Below, in pieces: positions 33,151 through 44,090 of a stretch of 64,000 nucleotides of DNA. The notes under the pieces were generated by a model that was not told where the DNA came from, did not search any database, and saw only the letters and a list, made by a program, of their open reading frames with translations. This stretch comes from Toxorhynchites rutilus septentrionalis (Eukaryota > Arthropoda > Insecta > Diptera > Culicidae). Positions within the stretch are counted from its first letter, which is position 1, and every line of letters begins with the position of its first letter. The position numbers and the translations under genes are program-made. The stretch is from NCBI RefSeq assembly GCF_029784135.1, contig NC_073745.1:245563993-245627992 (forward strand), written 5' to 3'.

Positions 33151-33698
33151 GTTTACGGAGAAACTGTTATATACCTTATAACTAACGGAGCCTGCGGAGT
33201 ACCAGGGTGTACATCGTGCCCTTACTGCATTAAATTGATCACTGATGCAGTTTACTTTCTTTACCGTGCAACTCGTGGGACCTTTATGAACAATAGCAAC
33301 AAACGAAATTCCTCGGGTTCCGGCAGCCTGGAATCTTTAAACTCAAAAAACCTTGTAAATCTGAGGTCTTCTGGAACTAATGGCGCCAAATTCGCGGTTC
33401 CACATAAAAACCAAAGAGACGTCATCAGGGATTTTGGCAAAGAGAAGATTCTACGCGGTGAATCTTTTAAATCCGCGAAGCTTGACAATCTGGAAGTTCC
33501 TAGGCCAAGCGGTTCCAACTCAGCGGCTACCGCAATAGGTTTAGAAACTCTCCCGAATGTACCAAACAAACGGTCAAAACTAACGCAAAATACTAAGGTT
33601 CTGCAAAACCTTCATCACGCTAAAGCAGCCCCGAGTGTGCTGTCTAGGAGGTTTATGGGTTCACAAAGGAACAATACTTGGTATTCAGACAGGTGCAT
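33151..33698 (+). CDS. Candidate internal exon of an unknown nested gene
   Basis: An open frame of 182 codons lies between CAG (33148-33150) and a strong donor, CAT|GTAAGTTATT (GT at 33699). The first residues contain GACGVPGCTSCPYC, a possible metal-binding or disulphide cluster. They are followed by a hydrophilic Ser/Asn/Lys-rich region (NKRNSSGSGSLESLNSKNL, RRFMGSQRNNTWYS). A start ATG is available at 33286, in frame, if this is a first exon; otherwise the frame enters from an upstream exon. The acceptor lacks a good pyrimidine tract. I recognise no family. Length and composition are unusual for chance in this AT-rich DNA, but coding status is unproven. It lies antisense within the elongase intron. 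Confidence 0.35.
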
Positions 33699-33727
33699 GT
33701 AAGTTATTTTACGATTACTTCTCTTAA

Positions 33728-34377
33728 GGGGGTATTCTAGTGTAGAGACACGAATTTTGGACACTTTTTCGAGCTCCTTAAAAATAAAACAAAGAATATT
33801 TTTACTATTCATTATATCATTATTTGTTCATCTATCTTTTAACAATAAAAAAAATTAACGGAGAAAAAATATTCATAACTAGAATAGTTAAGAGCTGATG
33901 AAATGAGGGAGATCAAAAAAAAAAGTTGTTCCATGGCGTATACGATTCCAGCCTTCTAGCCAGATTGCATGAACCTCGGATAAGTCAAAAACATGTTTTT
34001 TTTTCAGAAAATGGCGGCCGTTTGGAAAACAAAATGCGGTTCAAAAGGTTTCTTGTTATGTTTCCCTATTTTTTAAAAATAGTAAAACCTAAAAAATATA
34101 ATTTTTGCGATAGAGAGATGCATGCAGATTGTATCCGTAGAAATTCGACATGAATCGCTTCAATAGAACTTGAGATATCGTGTACGCCAGTTTGAAAAAA
34201 CTAGTTTCGAGAAAAATGCGTTTGAAGTTCATTGTTATGGCCGTAATGGCTTTAACTCGGTAAATAATAGGATTTTCAATATGTCCTTTCTAGGGTATAT
34301 TCTTGAATGCCTAAACTACAGAAATAAGAAGGAAAAAAACATTGTTTTTTTTCAAATTTCTAGATTAGAATACTGCC
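33728..34377. mobile_element. TTAA-site MITE, copy 2
   Basis: Flanked by TTAA at 33724-33727 and 34378-34381. Termini GGGGGTATTCTAGTGTAGAG and the reverse complement of TCTAGATTAGAATACTGCC form an inverted repeat. It matches copy 1 at 26204 with an extra ~165 bp in the middle. TTAA duplication and length fit a piggyBac-type non-autonomous element (inference). Confidence 0.7.
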
Positions 34378-34586
34378 TTAATCAAAGGAAATCTATGAAA
34401 CAATGAAGATTTTTTTGAAGAAAAATTTGAATTTTTCCATTCAAAAATGGTGATTTCTAAAACCGAACAAACAATGATATTTTTTTGGACAGACCATGAT
34501 CAGAGGTGGAAAAACCATGATCATAATTTTTCATTGAGGAAAATTGTTAAAAAAACATAAAAAACATGAAAACATACATGAATAAG

Positions 34587-35785
34587 AATGGAACATCAAA
34601 TGTGTTGCTAAGCGTGAAACCCGAGGAAGGAATCGTCCGATTTAAGGTGAAGGTTGAAGGAAGCCACAAACGGTTGCCACAATGGCGCTCACTTCTTTAA
34701 TCTCCCTCCCTCACCCCTCGCCCGAAATACAATAATTTTGCGAAACATTGTGGGGAAAATGATCGTTTTCGCACACTTCCCATCAAATAATGTCAACCAA
34801 ATTCTAATCGATTACTAACAAGATATTAAATTTTCATTTGCCGTCGCAATGTATAATGAAAAACGTCGGAAAACTCGTGCTTAAGAAGATTGTATTGCAG
34901 AGCTCGGAACACTGCGACGACTGCCTCTGCTGTCAAAAAAAATATAGACGGAAAAGTATTACATTCAATCAAAATGCCTCGGCCTACGAAGAGAAGGTTT
35001 AAGTCACTCCAACGTGAGAATGTGAAAAAAATACGATCAATGAAGGAAAATATTAAGGAATTTTCAAATATAATCATCTTGTTTTTTTTTTAATTTGCTG
35101 ATTACAATAAGTTTAAATTTGTGACTTCCCGTGGCGTTGCTACAAGGTAAGATCGCAATTCTTTCCATGCTATTTTTATGCCCTGGAACATTCTTTCAGC
35201 CTCAATGACTGAAGTATAAGTGGAAATACACTTCTAAAAGAGCCCCAATTCCCATGTGTTATAAATTTGCTCATGATACACGCGCGTTTAATCAGAATTT
35301 TACTTCATATGCAAATACACCTTCTATATATATTTATATTTGCAATTGTTCAACGGAACACATCGTTCATACATTTTACTTCAGTATTGAATTGTTATTT
35401 TTTTCAAATGTATTCTAAGACGCGTGTCAGTAAAGCGCCACACAGTCTGATAAGGGAATTGATCTATTTACGTACCAAAGCCAAAACAAACGGTGTGCTT
35501 TGCTCTTCTCTCACCCTATCAATAAAGAAATCATTAAACGTGTACTCCGTTGTACTCCAGTGGCCAGATAATGTGAAAGCCATGACCAAAACAAAAAAGC
35601 ATGAGCCAATCACTCGCTGACAAATTCCAAGAAGGCCTATAGATTCACTATGGAACTCGCTGTCGCGAATAATCTGCACAGCGGATCAACCGCACGCGAA
35701 TAATCGGGGTTCTACTGTATATAATTAAAAATGGAACGCTAAATGTGTTGGTAAGCGCAAAACCCGAGGAAGGTGTGCGCAGATT
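34587..35785 (+). repeat. Second copy of the 4.73-5.69 kb repeat within a 47-bp direct repeat
   Basis: 34727-35410 matches 4728-5690 (see there). A direct repeat, AATGGAAC...AAATGTGTTG.TAAGCG.AAACCCGAGGAAGG, brackets it at 34590 and 35739. Near 35700, CGAATAATCGGGGTTCTACTG resembles a pogo/Tigger-type terminal repeat in reverse, and no matching opposite end was found. No intact ORF. Confidence 0.5.
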
Positions 35786-36150
35786 TGAGCTATCTCTATT
35801 CTGTTTTACTTGTCTCTGTCCGTAGATTAATGTTATGGTGAGAAAGATTTTTTAAGCTTTTGAAAAACTTTGAGAGAAAGTTCAAAAAATAAAACTCATA
35901 TGTTGTACAATGACATCGTTGTTGATCCAATTGGATTACCGTTTGCGGTAATCCGCAAACAATGGCAATGGCAATTGATTCTCAGGAGGAATCATTATGG
36001 TTGAGTTTCTGGAACCATTTGATACTATCACTGGTGATGTATACCGACAACTAGCGCGTTTGAAGGTTTGAAGAAAAATAGTTAGAATGGCTGTTCAGAC
36101 AAATCAAAATATGTTTTCAACATGGCAACGCTAAAACACATCCGCCAACA
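35786..36150. other. Unassigned intron sequence
   Basis: Only a short ATTACCGTTTGCGGTAAT palindrome near 35936 stands out. Confidence 0.3.
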
Positions 36151-36235
36151 TATATATGTCGTCTAGTTGCAAAACCGACCAACTCCTCAAATTAGTTTTT
36201 TTCTTAGCCAGTTTTGCAACTAGGCGACACATATA
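36151..36235. repeat. Hairpin with about 24-bp arms
   Basis: ATATATGTCGTCTAGTTGCA at 36152 and the reverse complement of GTTTTGCAACTAGGCGACAC at 36212 pair with few mismatches around a loop of about 35 nt. It could be a short MITE remnant or a pre-miRNA-like fold. Confidence 0.4.
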
Positions 36236-36239
36236 TTTG

Positions 36240-37400
36240 CCATATTCACTGTACCTAACTGTTACTGATGATGCCATATTTTGACATGCATCAAAATTTG
36301 TCTTGATAATTGAATTTATATAAAGAAGCAAAACATGTTCAGGCAATGAATCTGTAAATTATCTACAGCTCGTGATTGCTGTAGTTGCAGATGAAGCATA
36401 CTTTCAACACTTTGAACAAATCTTTCTTTCATTCTCTACACGGGCAAATGTGTTTTTATTTTCACAAGATGGGGTGGAGACATCCATACACCGAATGCTG
36501 TATAATAAAAATAAAGCGATGAAGATAAACCTTATTTTGCGCAATCTATATCGCATCGGAATGTCCTCGGTGGCAATTAAACGTGAATGACTACCATCAA
36601 TCTCGCACACCATTCTCTCACTCGGCGAGCTTCATATTTCAGGTTCACCTGAAAATCTGTGAACTTTCACTTTTCGATAACCGCTTATTGACATATTGAT
36701 CATGCGTGCCTTACCGCCAGCTTTCTGGCCTTCGGAGCTCACCCTATAGAGAGCTGAGGAAACGACAGCAGCCCGCGCGCCCATCCAGAGAAAACAAGTT
36801 TGCATTGTTATGCAAGAAGGCTGCGCGATTGTTTGTTTTGTTTGCTGTTTCGTAAAAAAAATAAATAATCGATCCAATGAACCGGATGATTTTCTGGGTT
36901 ACGAGCTACGCATGGGAGATAAGCTCGCCGTGGGCGAAATATTTATGTAGCGGTATAGGGACATCATGACTGACTAGCGAAATTTGACAATCAATATAAA
37001 CAATTGAGGAGCCATCCCGTTTCAATATAATTCAATGTGTTTCTCTAGATATAGGAACATAAACAAAATAAAAACTTCGATCCCCTGTGAAACAAATCTG
37101 TAGAAGCGGAGTCCAAGTTAACGCCGATGAAGGACTAATTGTGGAAAGTGACGTGTATTTTTATCATACTTTTTTTTTATTTTTTGAATCTTAATTGAAC
37201 AAACCGTTCAAAAATACGTTCTATATAAGTTGATCACTTGGGTAAGCGTCGGGTATCTGATCGGGTATTGGTAGAACAGTTCTACCATAGCATTCATGAA
37301 CTCTTAGATTCCTAGTTAGTAAACAACAGGTAGCAGTTGCTACCTCGATGTATATACTGCAAATTAGTATGTAATTGGTATTATAGTTGCAAACTGGATC
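36240..37400. other. Unassigned intron sequence
   Basis: No supported gene. A minus-strand stretch near 36700-36790 gave a faint H2A-like reading, which I did not accept. Confidence 0.3.
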
Positions 37401-37475
37401 TTGTACAATTTGGCTCAACTTTGCTCAGTAACAGGTAGTGTCTGGTTGCTGCATTTGCATGTAAGTTACTTCCAC

Positions 37476-37844
37476 ATGGTATTAATTATTCTACTACTAC
37501 TACTGTTTCCCGCTCTACCGTCGGAATCAAGAATAAACACTACACACGGTGAAGTGTCAAAAGCAACAGCAAAACGGTTTCCCCAACTTGCCAATGAACG
37601 CAAAACGCCTGCATCGTTTGTCAACTCCAAAAGCGGATGCCGCTATTTACGAGCAAGCTTCGTTATGTCATTGCTGAGCGAAAATCTCGTTCAGCGTTGT
37701 GACGCAAACTATCTCCACGTTCATAAAATCAAACGATGTTGGCATGATATGCACTTACTGCCTTCGACTGGTTCGACCAATTTTTATCAATTCTACCAGA
37801 AGCGGCAAATTAGTATTTGCAGAGCGATTTTTTGGTTTGCTTGA
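37476..37844 (+). CDS. Hypothetical small secreted-protein ORF
   Basis: From the ATG of MVLIILLLLLFPALPSESR the frame runs about 122 codons to a TGA at about 37842-37844. The start looks like a signal peptide, and the mature part is basic with several Cys. The longer frame from 37401 is open too. A GTAAGT at 37460 could instead mark a splice donor. There is no family match and no promoter or poly-A context, so this may be chance; (CTA)n coding for the Leu run supports that caution. Confidence 0.2.
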   Translation: MVLIILLLLLFPALPSESRINTTHGEVSKATAKRFPQLANERKTPASFVNSKSGCRYLRASFVMSLLSENLVQRCDANYLHVHKIKRCWHDMHLLPSTGSTNFYQFYQKRQISICRAIFWFA

Positions 37845-37849
37845 ACCAG

Positions 37850-38390
37850 TTTTTAGGTGTTAATTTCCGATCGAGAATTACCATTTTGTAGCGCAGCTCA
37901 TGTTGCAGCTTTAGAAAGTTGCCTTCCCTGGTTCATGAACCGTGTAATGTCCGCGAGAGTACTCTCCTGAATATATGTTAGATTTAGGGTTTTTTCATAC
38001 CGAATCTCAAATTAACGTTACTCACTCAATCATCTTTCAATGCCACCTTGTATCACCTGTGTTATAAAGTATCAGCTTATCGAACGTTTCCTGATCTATT
38101 CTGGATCAATAATTGACTCGTGCGTTAATTGCTGGTGAACCGAGGTTAGTGCGTATTTATACCTGCAAAGGTAATATGATTCGCCGTTGTCGTGTAGCGC
38201 TCTCGATAATTTATCACAAATCAACCAGGCTCTGGGATGCAAACATGTTTTCCATTTATCGCCTGTATGTCAAAAAGCACGAATAATTGTGCACAGTGGG
38301 TCCAAAAGTTTTTGTTTAGAGGAAAATTCCTTGAGATTGAGATTGGAGCATTGTAGATAATGGAAAACAAAATTAATGGTCGAATTTGGA
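37850..38390. other. Unassigned intron sequence
   Basis: No recognised repeat or gene. Confidence 0.3.
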
Positions 38391-38391
38391 G

Positions 38392-38545
38392 AGATTTTTT
38401 CTTCTTTATTATAGTGACTTTCAACACATTTCGGCTGTTTCGTCACTTTTACTTCCATTTTTGGAAGAATGTCGGGAGTGAGAATTGAACACGTGATCTC
38501 TGCGTGTATGGATGCTACCACTACGCCAGATATCCTACATTTGAA
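38392..38545 (-). mobile_element. tRNA-derived SINE (minus strand)
   Basis: In reverse complement it matches 29722-29881: TGGCGTAGTGGTAGCATCC, GATCACGTGTTCAATTCTCA, ATTCTTCCAAAAATGGAAG and a short A-rich tail. A possible imperfect target duplication (ATTTGgagAGATT / ATTTGaaaAGATT) flanks it. Confidence 0.75.
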
Positions 38546-40020
38546 AAGATTGGTTAATGAATTTATATTTATGACTCAAAATGTTTCATATAATAACAAA
38601 AGTAACCATACACACAAGCGTGCCTGCGAAAGATCAACTTCTGACAGCGAGCCGGCGGCCTCTCGCAGGAACGTTTGTGTGTTTAAAACGATTTTTTTGT
38701 AGCAAATGAGTTTTCGGCACTTGGTCGTTTCTCCATCTGATAAGTCAATTTTGGACATTTTTTTTGGCCCGATCGGTCCGAAAAAAACTGATTTTTTAAA
38801 ATAATATCGCCAGAATTGCACGTCAGGTAATCAAATAGGGATAATCAAGTGCAGGTGGTTTTGAAAACTAAACTGAAAAATCTTTTTCCGTATAGCTCTG
38901 AGCATTTCAACTCAGCCCATGATTTTTTCAACCCTGGGGTAAGTCGAAAAACCAGTTAAAATCGACTATTTTTTGTCTTTGCTGCAGATGTCGGCTGTAT
39001 GAATGAATGATGATAAATTCAAGGAATAAGGATTATTCATGTTTCGTTCCACAGTATGCTCTACGTACTTTATGAATACATGGGACAAGTGAAATTTGTT
39101 GATTTCGCAACTGGGGGTTGTTCAAATATTGCATAACGCAATTTGTTTCACTATTTTAGACTCCCTCTTCCCTTTATAACTAGTAAGAGATGGTCATTTG
39201 CATAAAAATGTTTAGACTTATTTGGATTTATTTCTAAGGGATCTCCTCCTCGCTTCCTGAGTTCGTTACGGAATATATGAATATTTGAATGATCCCATAA
39301 ACCTCATGAGTGGTTGTTTTGAGTGGCTCTATTCTGACATGAAAACGTCTAAAATAGCATTCTCGATGCTATTGTTCCGTATATGAATTCCTAGTATGTA
39401 GTGCTCATTTTACGTGTACATGTACCAATACCACTTTTTCCAATTGTTTATAAGTAATTCCTTCAATTCCAATATCTTTCGAAACATCCAGTGTGAATCT
39501 CTATTTTTTATCGAAAGTCATCTGTCATACCTTGTATATGCTGCAAACAGATTTCAATTTAGTGATTTAGTGATTTTTTAAGATAACTTCCAAGTTGAAC
39601 TTCGAAAAAATCGTTTCAACTTGCCCCGGTGTACCTTATATGAGAACATTTATGTTTGTGGAAAAAGAAACTATTCAATTGACTTTTAGAAATCCGATGG
39701 GATTCGAACTCCAGTTGTTTGGATGATATGCAGCAGCATATGGAACATAATTCTAGAGCAGTGAAAACTCGTACTTATAAAGCTAAAAAGATGCAGTCGG
39801 ATACGTGATTGCAGGTTGTCGATTGTTTTTTAATGGAAATGGAAGTGGAAAATTTATATAGAATTGCTTGAGTGAGAGTCAGTGTTACGTGTTTTATGTA
39901 ATCAAATAGCATGAAGTAAAATTTTTCATTAAAATTTGAACAATTAAAAGCTGTTTCAGGCCTGCTGATCTTTTAGCGATCAATTTAACTCCTTAAATCC
40001 CTATATAACCATATGTTGGA
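38546..40020. other. Unassigned intron sequence
   Basis: About 1.5 kb with no recognised gene. TTCGGCACTTGGTCGTTTCT-type text near 38710 is faintly similar to the 3.18-kb palindrome core. Confidence 0.3.
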
Positions 40021-40021
40021 G

Positions 40022-40240
40022 CAGGTCGGGCTCACCTTATCGCCTCGTCCAACGGTGATCATGGAAACAGGAAAAATGGATTGTTGAGGAATCCGCTCAC
40101 GGCTAAATCTGTTGCAGATCGTACTCTGCTAGCGATGAACCGGCCGAATTCCTATGAGTACTCAGCTGCCAGTGGAGTTCTTGCACTGCAAACCGACCCG
40201 AACGGTGATAACGGTGGGTTAACTAACAAATTTATTGTAC
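40022..40240 (+). other. Possible exon-like open segment
   Basis: One frame from the CAG at about 40023 is open and of protein-like composition (RAHLIASSNGDHGNRKNG, NPLTAKSVADRTLLAMNRPN, SGVLALQTDPNGDNGG). It has no ATG at the start and only weak donors, and it runs directly into a mariner tail. It could be an exon or an eroded TE. I recognise no domain. Confidence 0.2.
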
Positions 40241-40259
40241 AAACGAAACTTTATTATAA

Positions 40260-40362
40260 TTTCGGACAGAGCGTAGAACTCGCGTCTGTCTCGTTTGAGG
40301 TAATGAAGTTGCCTTCTAAATGGCAACAAGTTTGCGAACAAAACGGGGCATATTTTACTTAA
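40260..40362 (+). pseudogene. Mariner transposase C-terminal scrap
   Basis: VMKLPSKWQQVCEQNGAYFT followed by TAA matches the end of the mariner at 51190 (IMKLASRWEQVIEQNGAYLT). Nothing else of the element is recognisable here. Confidence 0.6.
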
Positions 40363-40602
40363 ATTGGATAATTTCAAGTATGTTATGTATGCGACTAACA
40401 ATATGCCAAGTTACGCGATTTAATGTTTACTGGGTAATGTTGATCAAAGTATACATGTATGTCCAAAATCGTTAAAAATGCGAAAACCCCGATTATTTTT
40501 TTTCATCACGACAGTTCAAGTCGTAATTCAGTATAACAAACATCGGTTTCATAATATACACTATCGTAAAATCGAATTAATCAACATTATATATGCATAT
40601 CA

Positions 40603-40845
40603 AGTGCTCCGCTGGCCGAGTGGTTAGCGTCACACCTAACATGCCGGGAGTTCACGTTCGATTCCCGTTCTGGTCGAAGGAGTTTTTGTCAAAGAAATTT
40701 CCTCCGACTTGCACTGCATTGCATTCAAGGGGTGCTATTTGGCTTAGAAATCTCAACTAAGTGGTAATCAAAATGACGCAAGTAAAACTATAAGGAGACG
40801 GCGAAGTTCCTCTAGGAACGTTGGTGTCATTTAAGAAGAAGAAGG
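40603..40845 (+). mobile_element. tRNA-derived SINE, second family, copy 1
   Basis: The head has TGGCCGAGTGGTTAGCGT (A box) and GTTCGATTCCCG (B box). The body includes TTTCCTCCGACTTGCACTG and GGCGAAGTTCCTCTAGGAAC, and the tail is (AAG)n. Perfect target duplication TATGCATATCA lies at 40592-40602 and 40846-40856. It is Feilai-like in type; the name is not confirmed. Confidence 0.85.
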
Positions 40846-41002
40846 TATGCATATCAGACAGATGCAGTTGTCGCATAAACAAATAATTAAAATCAATCTA
40901 TCGCTGCGAAAAATCTTATTACATGCCGTGGAAATCATGTCTGTGATAAATGGTATATCCCTACGACCATAGTCGTATTAGGTATGTATATCGCCTTCAA
41001 TC

Positions 41003-41051
41003 TTTTGGGTGGTATATGATTCCAGTTAGGGGCACCATATACCACCCAAAA
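41003..41051. repeat. Perfect 16-bp hairpin
   Basis: TTTTGGGTGGTATATG (41003-41018) and CATATACCACCCAAAA (41036-41051) form a mismatch-free stem with a 17-nt loop. No flanking element was recognised. Confidence 0.7.
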
Positions 41052-41059
41052 TATGGGGT

Positions 41060-41645
41060 ACAGTTTACTGTTCATTTTATAGCGGTGTTGGTCTCGCATT
41101 ATAAGATACCACTCAGTGAGTGAACGAATCCGAACATGTGTTAGACAAGTTCATTTTGTCTCGTAAGTTGAACGAATAACTCTGTCGACCAATGATTCAC
41201 GCTTCATCGATCGGATTTGTGTGCGGATAAGACAGAGAAGGGTCGCCAAGCGATAATTTTCTCGTGATTGCACTCATTTGAACAATAATCATACCGATAG
41301 CAAGCGTTTTAGGGGCCAATGCACGACATGTGGATTACTAGACAAAGTTGTTGGCTTGGTTTCACAGTTTAACTGCCCTCCATGAAACCGCTGTTGTTCA
41401 CCGATGCTGCATTTGTACATTGTACATTGTTCATTGATTGTGTTGTTCAATGCGATGAGATATTCCTAAAAATCGTCCAACGTCAAATTCTTCAGTAGAG
41501 TAGTGAGGAGCAAAAGTTCGCATTATAATTTTTGAAACATAGAAATATGTAAATCTTGCAATAGGGTATAAGTTTAACGCAAGGCTTAGCACCCAATCGG
41601 ATTAGAAAACGATAGCAAAGCGACGACAGAAACTAACGAAAATGA
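41060..41645. other. Unassigned intron sequence
   Basis: No supported feature except a short TTGTACATTGTACATTGTTCATTG repeat near 41415. Confidence 0.3.
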
Positions 41646-43031
41646 TAGGGGTAGTGGGGCAAATTGGTCATGGGGGACAAAGTGGTCACCTGCTTGTTTG
41701 GTAGTATAACTATTGACTATAGATGCCGTATTGATAGTCACCTTATGGTTGAAGAATTTAATGACTTTTGAGTCACCCTGTACTTCAGTAGAGCTGTCGC
41801 ATGTCAAAATACAAATAAAAACAGAAATTGCTCTCTCAGTAGCCATTCGGCCGTAGTTCTGTGCGCATGGTATCTAAGGAAATTATCATGAAATTTAGTC
41901 TATTCAATCTGATATGTTGGACAAATCATTAGTTTGGACGACTGCTCACATATTCTAGTAGAGGTGAACAGATATATTGCTTAATCTCAGCGATCAATTA
42001 ACATGGACATTATTTTGACGTTTGGAGACAAAGTGGTCGGTGTATAACAACTTACAATGTTCTGTTTACTAAAGCTGATATACCTCATCACTTTCTGCTC
42101 TTGAAGAAGATCCTTTTGTGGCTTTGAACCTGGATAAATATGCCACTCTAACTAAACCAAGCCTCATTATGCGAAACGTTATGTGTTTCTTACTACGTTT
42201 TTGTATGCAAGAGAAAATTTAAACTGAAACTCTAGGTGAATAGGCCAAGCTTATTTCCTACATGTACCTTAGGGTGGCAATGGATGTATGGGAAAAATTT
42301 CATCATCGAATTTCAAAAACCGACCATGTACATTTTGTTTATTGGCACAAAAAAATGATCTGTGCAAAGTTTCAGCTCGATCAGACATGATTTAGGGGTG
42401 CCTCAAAGTGCTCAAAGAAGTTTTGATTTTTTGTCGAAGTCGATTTTAGGCCAAATTTTTTTTTCGTGATAACATCAGATCCCGACGTTTAATGCATTTC
42501 AAGTCATTTGGCATCGAAAAAAAATTCGATTTTCCAGATTTTTGAGGATCAAAAAACAAAAACTTTGAGCGCTTTGAGGCTCCTCTAAATCATGTCCGAT
42601 CGAGCTGAAACTTTGCACAGATCATTTTTTTGGCCAATAAACAAAATGTACATGGTCGGTTTTTGAAATTTGACATGACCATTTTCACTGCTACCCTAAT
42701 GTACCTATTATATCAAATATGATTTGAACAAATTTGGACGAAAAAATAATTTTATATCATAGCATAAATTTATCCCATTTAGCTTGATATGTGCGGGTGA
42801 CCACTTTGTCCCCACTAGGTGACCACTTTACCTCCAAGCAAAAAAAAGTTTGATTTTTCAACTTTTCTCTAATGATGAAAAGTTTACTATTTTGAATTTT
42901 TATATTAAAAGTCGTTTGCTCTCTTGAAGAACAATGAGTTGAACTATAATATTTTTCGAGAAACGGGAATTGAATCGGTATCTGGGCGATGGAAATAGAC
43001 ATATTCCTTAGGGTGGCCCCACTTCCCCTAC
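41646..43031. mobile_element. TIR element GGGGTAGTGGGGCAAA, copy 2, interrupted
   Basis: Matches copy 1 (16268-17191) across the full length: TGGTCACCTGCTTGTTTGGT, GGCCGTAGTTCTGTGCGCAT, GTGACCACTTTGTCCCCACT, and an end in GGCCCCACTTCCCCTA. A 429-bp MITE (42270-42698) interrupts it. Non-coding. Confidence 0.7.
42270..42698. mobile_element. hAT-like MITE with exact 8-bp target duplication
   Basis: ATGTACCT flanks both sides (42262-42269 and 42699-42706). Termini TAGGGTGGCAATGG and the reverse complement TAGGGTAGCAGTGA are inverted repeats. Most of the body is self-complementary (CCGACCATGTACATTTTGTT and mirror). The uninterrupted site is visible in copy 1 near 16870. Confidence 0.85.
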
Positions 43032-43600
43032 AAGCAAGCATCGATGAACACGCGCACAGTTGCCAAGCGATAACTCTCACGCTGTGTTCTTTCAGTGTTT
43101 TCATTGACACGTCAGTTTTCTGTTCCATGGGTGATGCAAAACATATTATTGTGTGTGTTAAATGAATCAAATAAGAGAATGCGACGAGTGCTCGTTGATA
43201 CGATTGGAACCATCCTTGCTGTAAAGTGTGCTAGAAAAATTCTGATTAGGAAATTTGTAGTTACGGACGAATAAGTTAGATTTTCATTACAATTAAAACT
43301 TTATGCTCGGAGACGGAAGAACCTGCAGGACCTACCCATGAAGTTTCGGACAGTTCAAACATGCCCATATAAGAAAATGATTGATAACAAAATTACATCG
43401 AACAAGAGTTCAATCCATTTAACTAATCCCGAGATGAAGATTGGGCAATTGCAAAACGGAAAATAAAGAAGGGCAAGGTAAGATAAATTTGGATGCGAAA
43501 GAAATTAAAAAAAACAGCATAGAATGTATGGTTCGGGAAATTTTATTGCCATTATAATCAAATCAGATTTTTTTTTAATATTTTTTTAAAGAACGCAATG
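43032..43600. other. Unassigned intron sequence
   Basis: Nothing recognised. Confidence 0.3.
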
Positions 43601-43772
43601 AACAAAACCCGACAAATCTACCCATGCAAAATCAGACCGGACTCCACACAGAATCCTTGAACAGTGGGTATCTGGATTCAAAAAAGTTCACACAATCACT
43701 ACTGATGAGCCACGTTCAGAACTCTGAACGTGATATAGGTTAAAGCTGAGAAATACATCTGAGTGTTCTAAG

Positions 43773-44090
43773 TTGTCAACTGAACGCGTTCGTAACATTT
43801 CTCTATTGAAGCAGTGTTTAAGCAATCCGCGTTTGCTAACAGTCGCTCGAAAACTATCGGTCGATCATCGAATTGAAGTGTTGGTCCCCTGGACACCATA
43901 TTCACCAGATTTAGCTCACCGCGAATATGATCTGTTCCCTAACTCGGAGGTGTGCGTTGTAAGAGACAAGGAAGTCGTTAATGTTGTGAAAGAATAGTTT
44001 GAGAAATCCGACGAATCGGCAGTAGAGAGCTGTTATGGAAAATGTTTTATTCTTGATGAAGATCATGTTAGACAATAAATTCGAGAGTTA
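43773..44090 (+). pseudogene. Eroded mariner transposase fragment
   Basis: PYSPDLAHREYDLFPNSE, followed by EVVNVVKE and, after a stop, further scraps, fits the third-Asp region of mariner transposases (YSPDLAPSDYHLF). The catalytic Asp is replaced by Glu. No terminal repeats were found. Confidence 0.5.

Noticed and set aside
36632..36877. Minus-strand frame with GARAAVVSSAL...AGGKAR, faintly like the H2A core
   Set aside because: Only scattered identities, no surrounding H2A sequence and no stem-loop nearby; likely chance, unlike the clear H2A pieces in element B.
40610..40680. tRNA gene (Leu/Ser-like head)
   Set aside because: It is the 5' part of a SINE with target duplications, and an identical family member lies at 52380.
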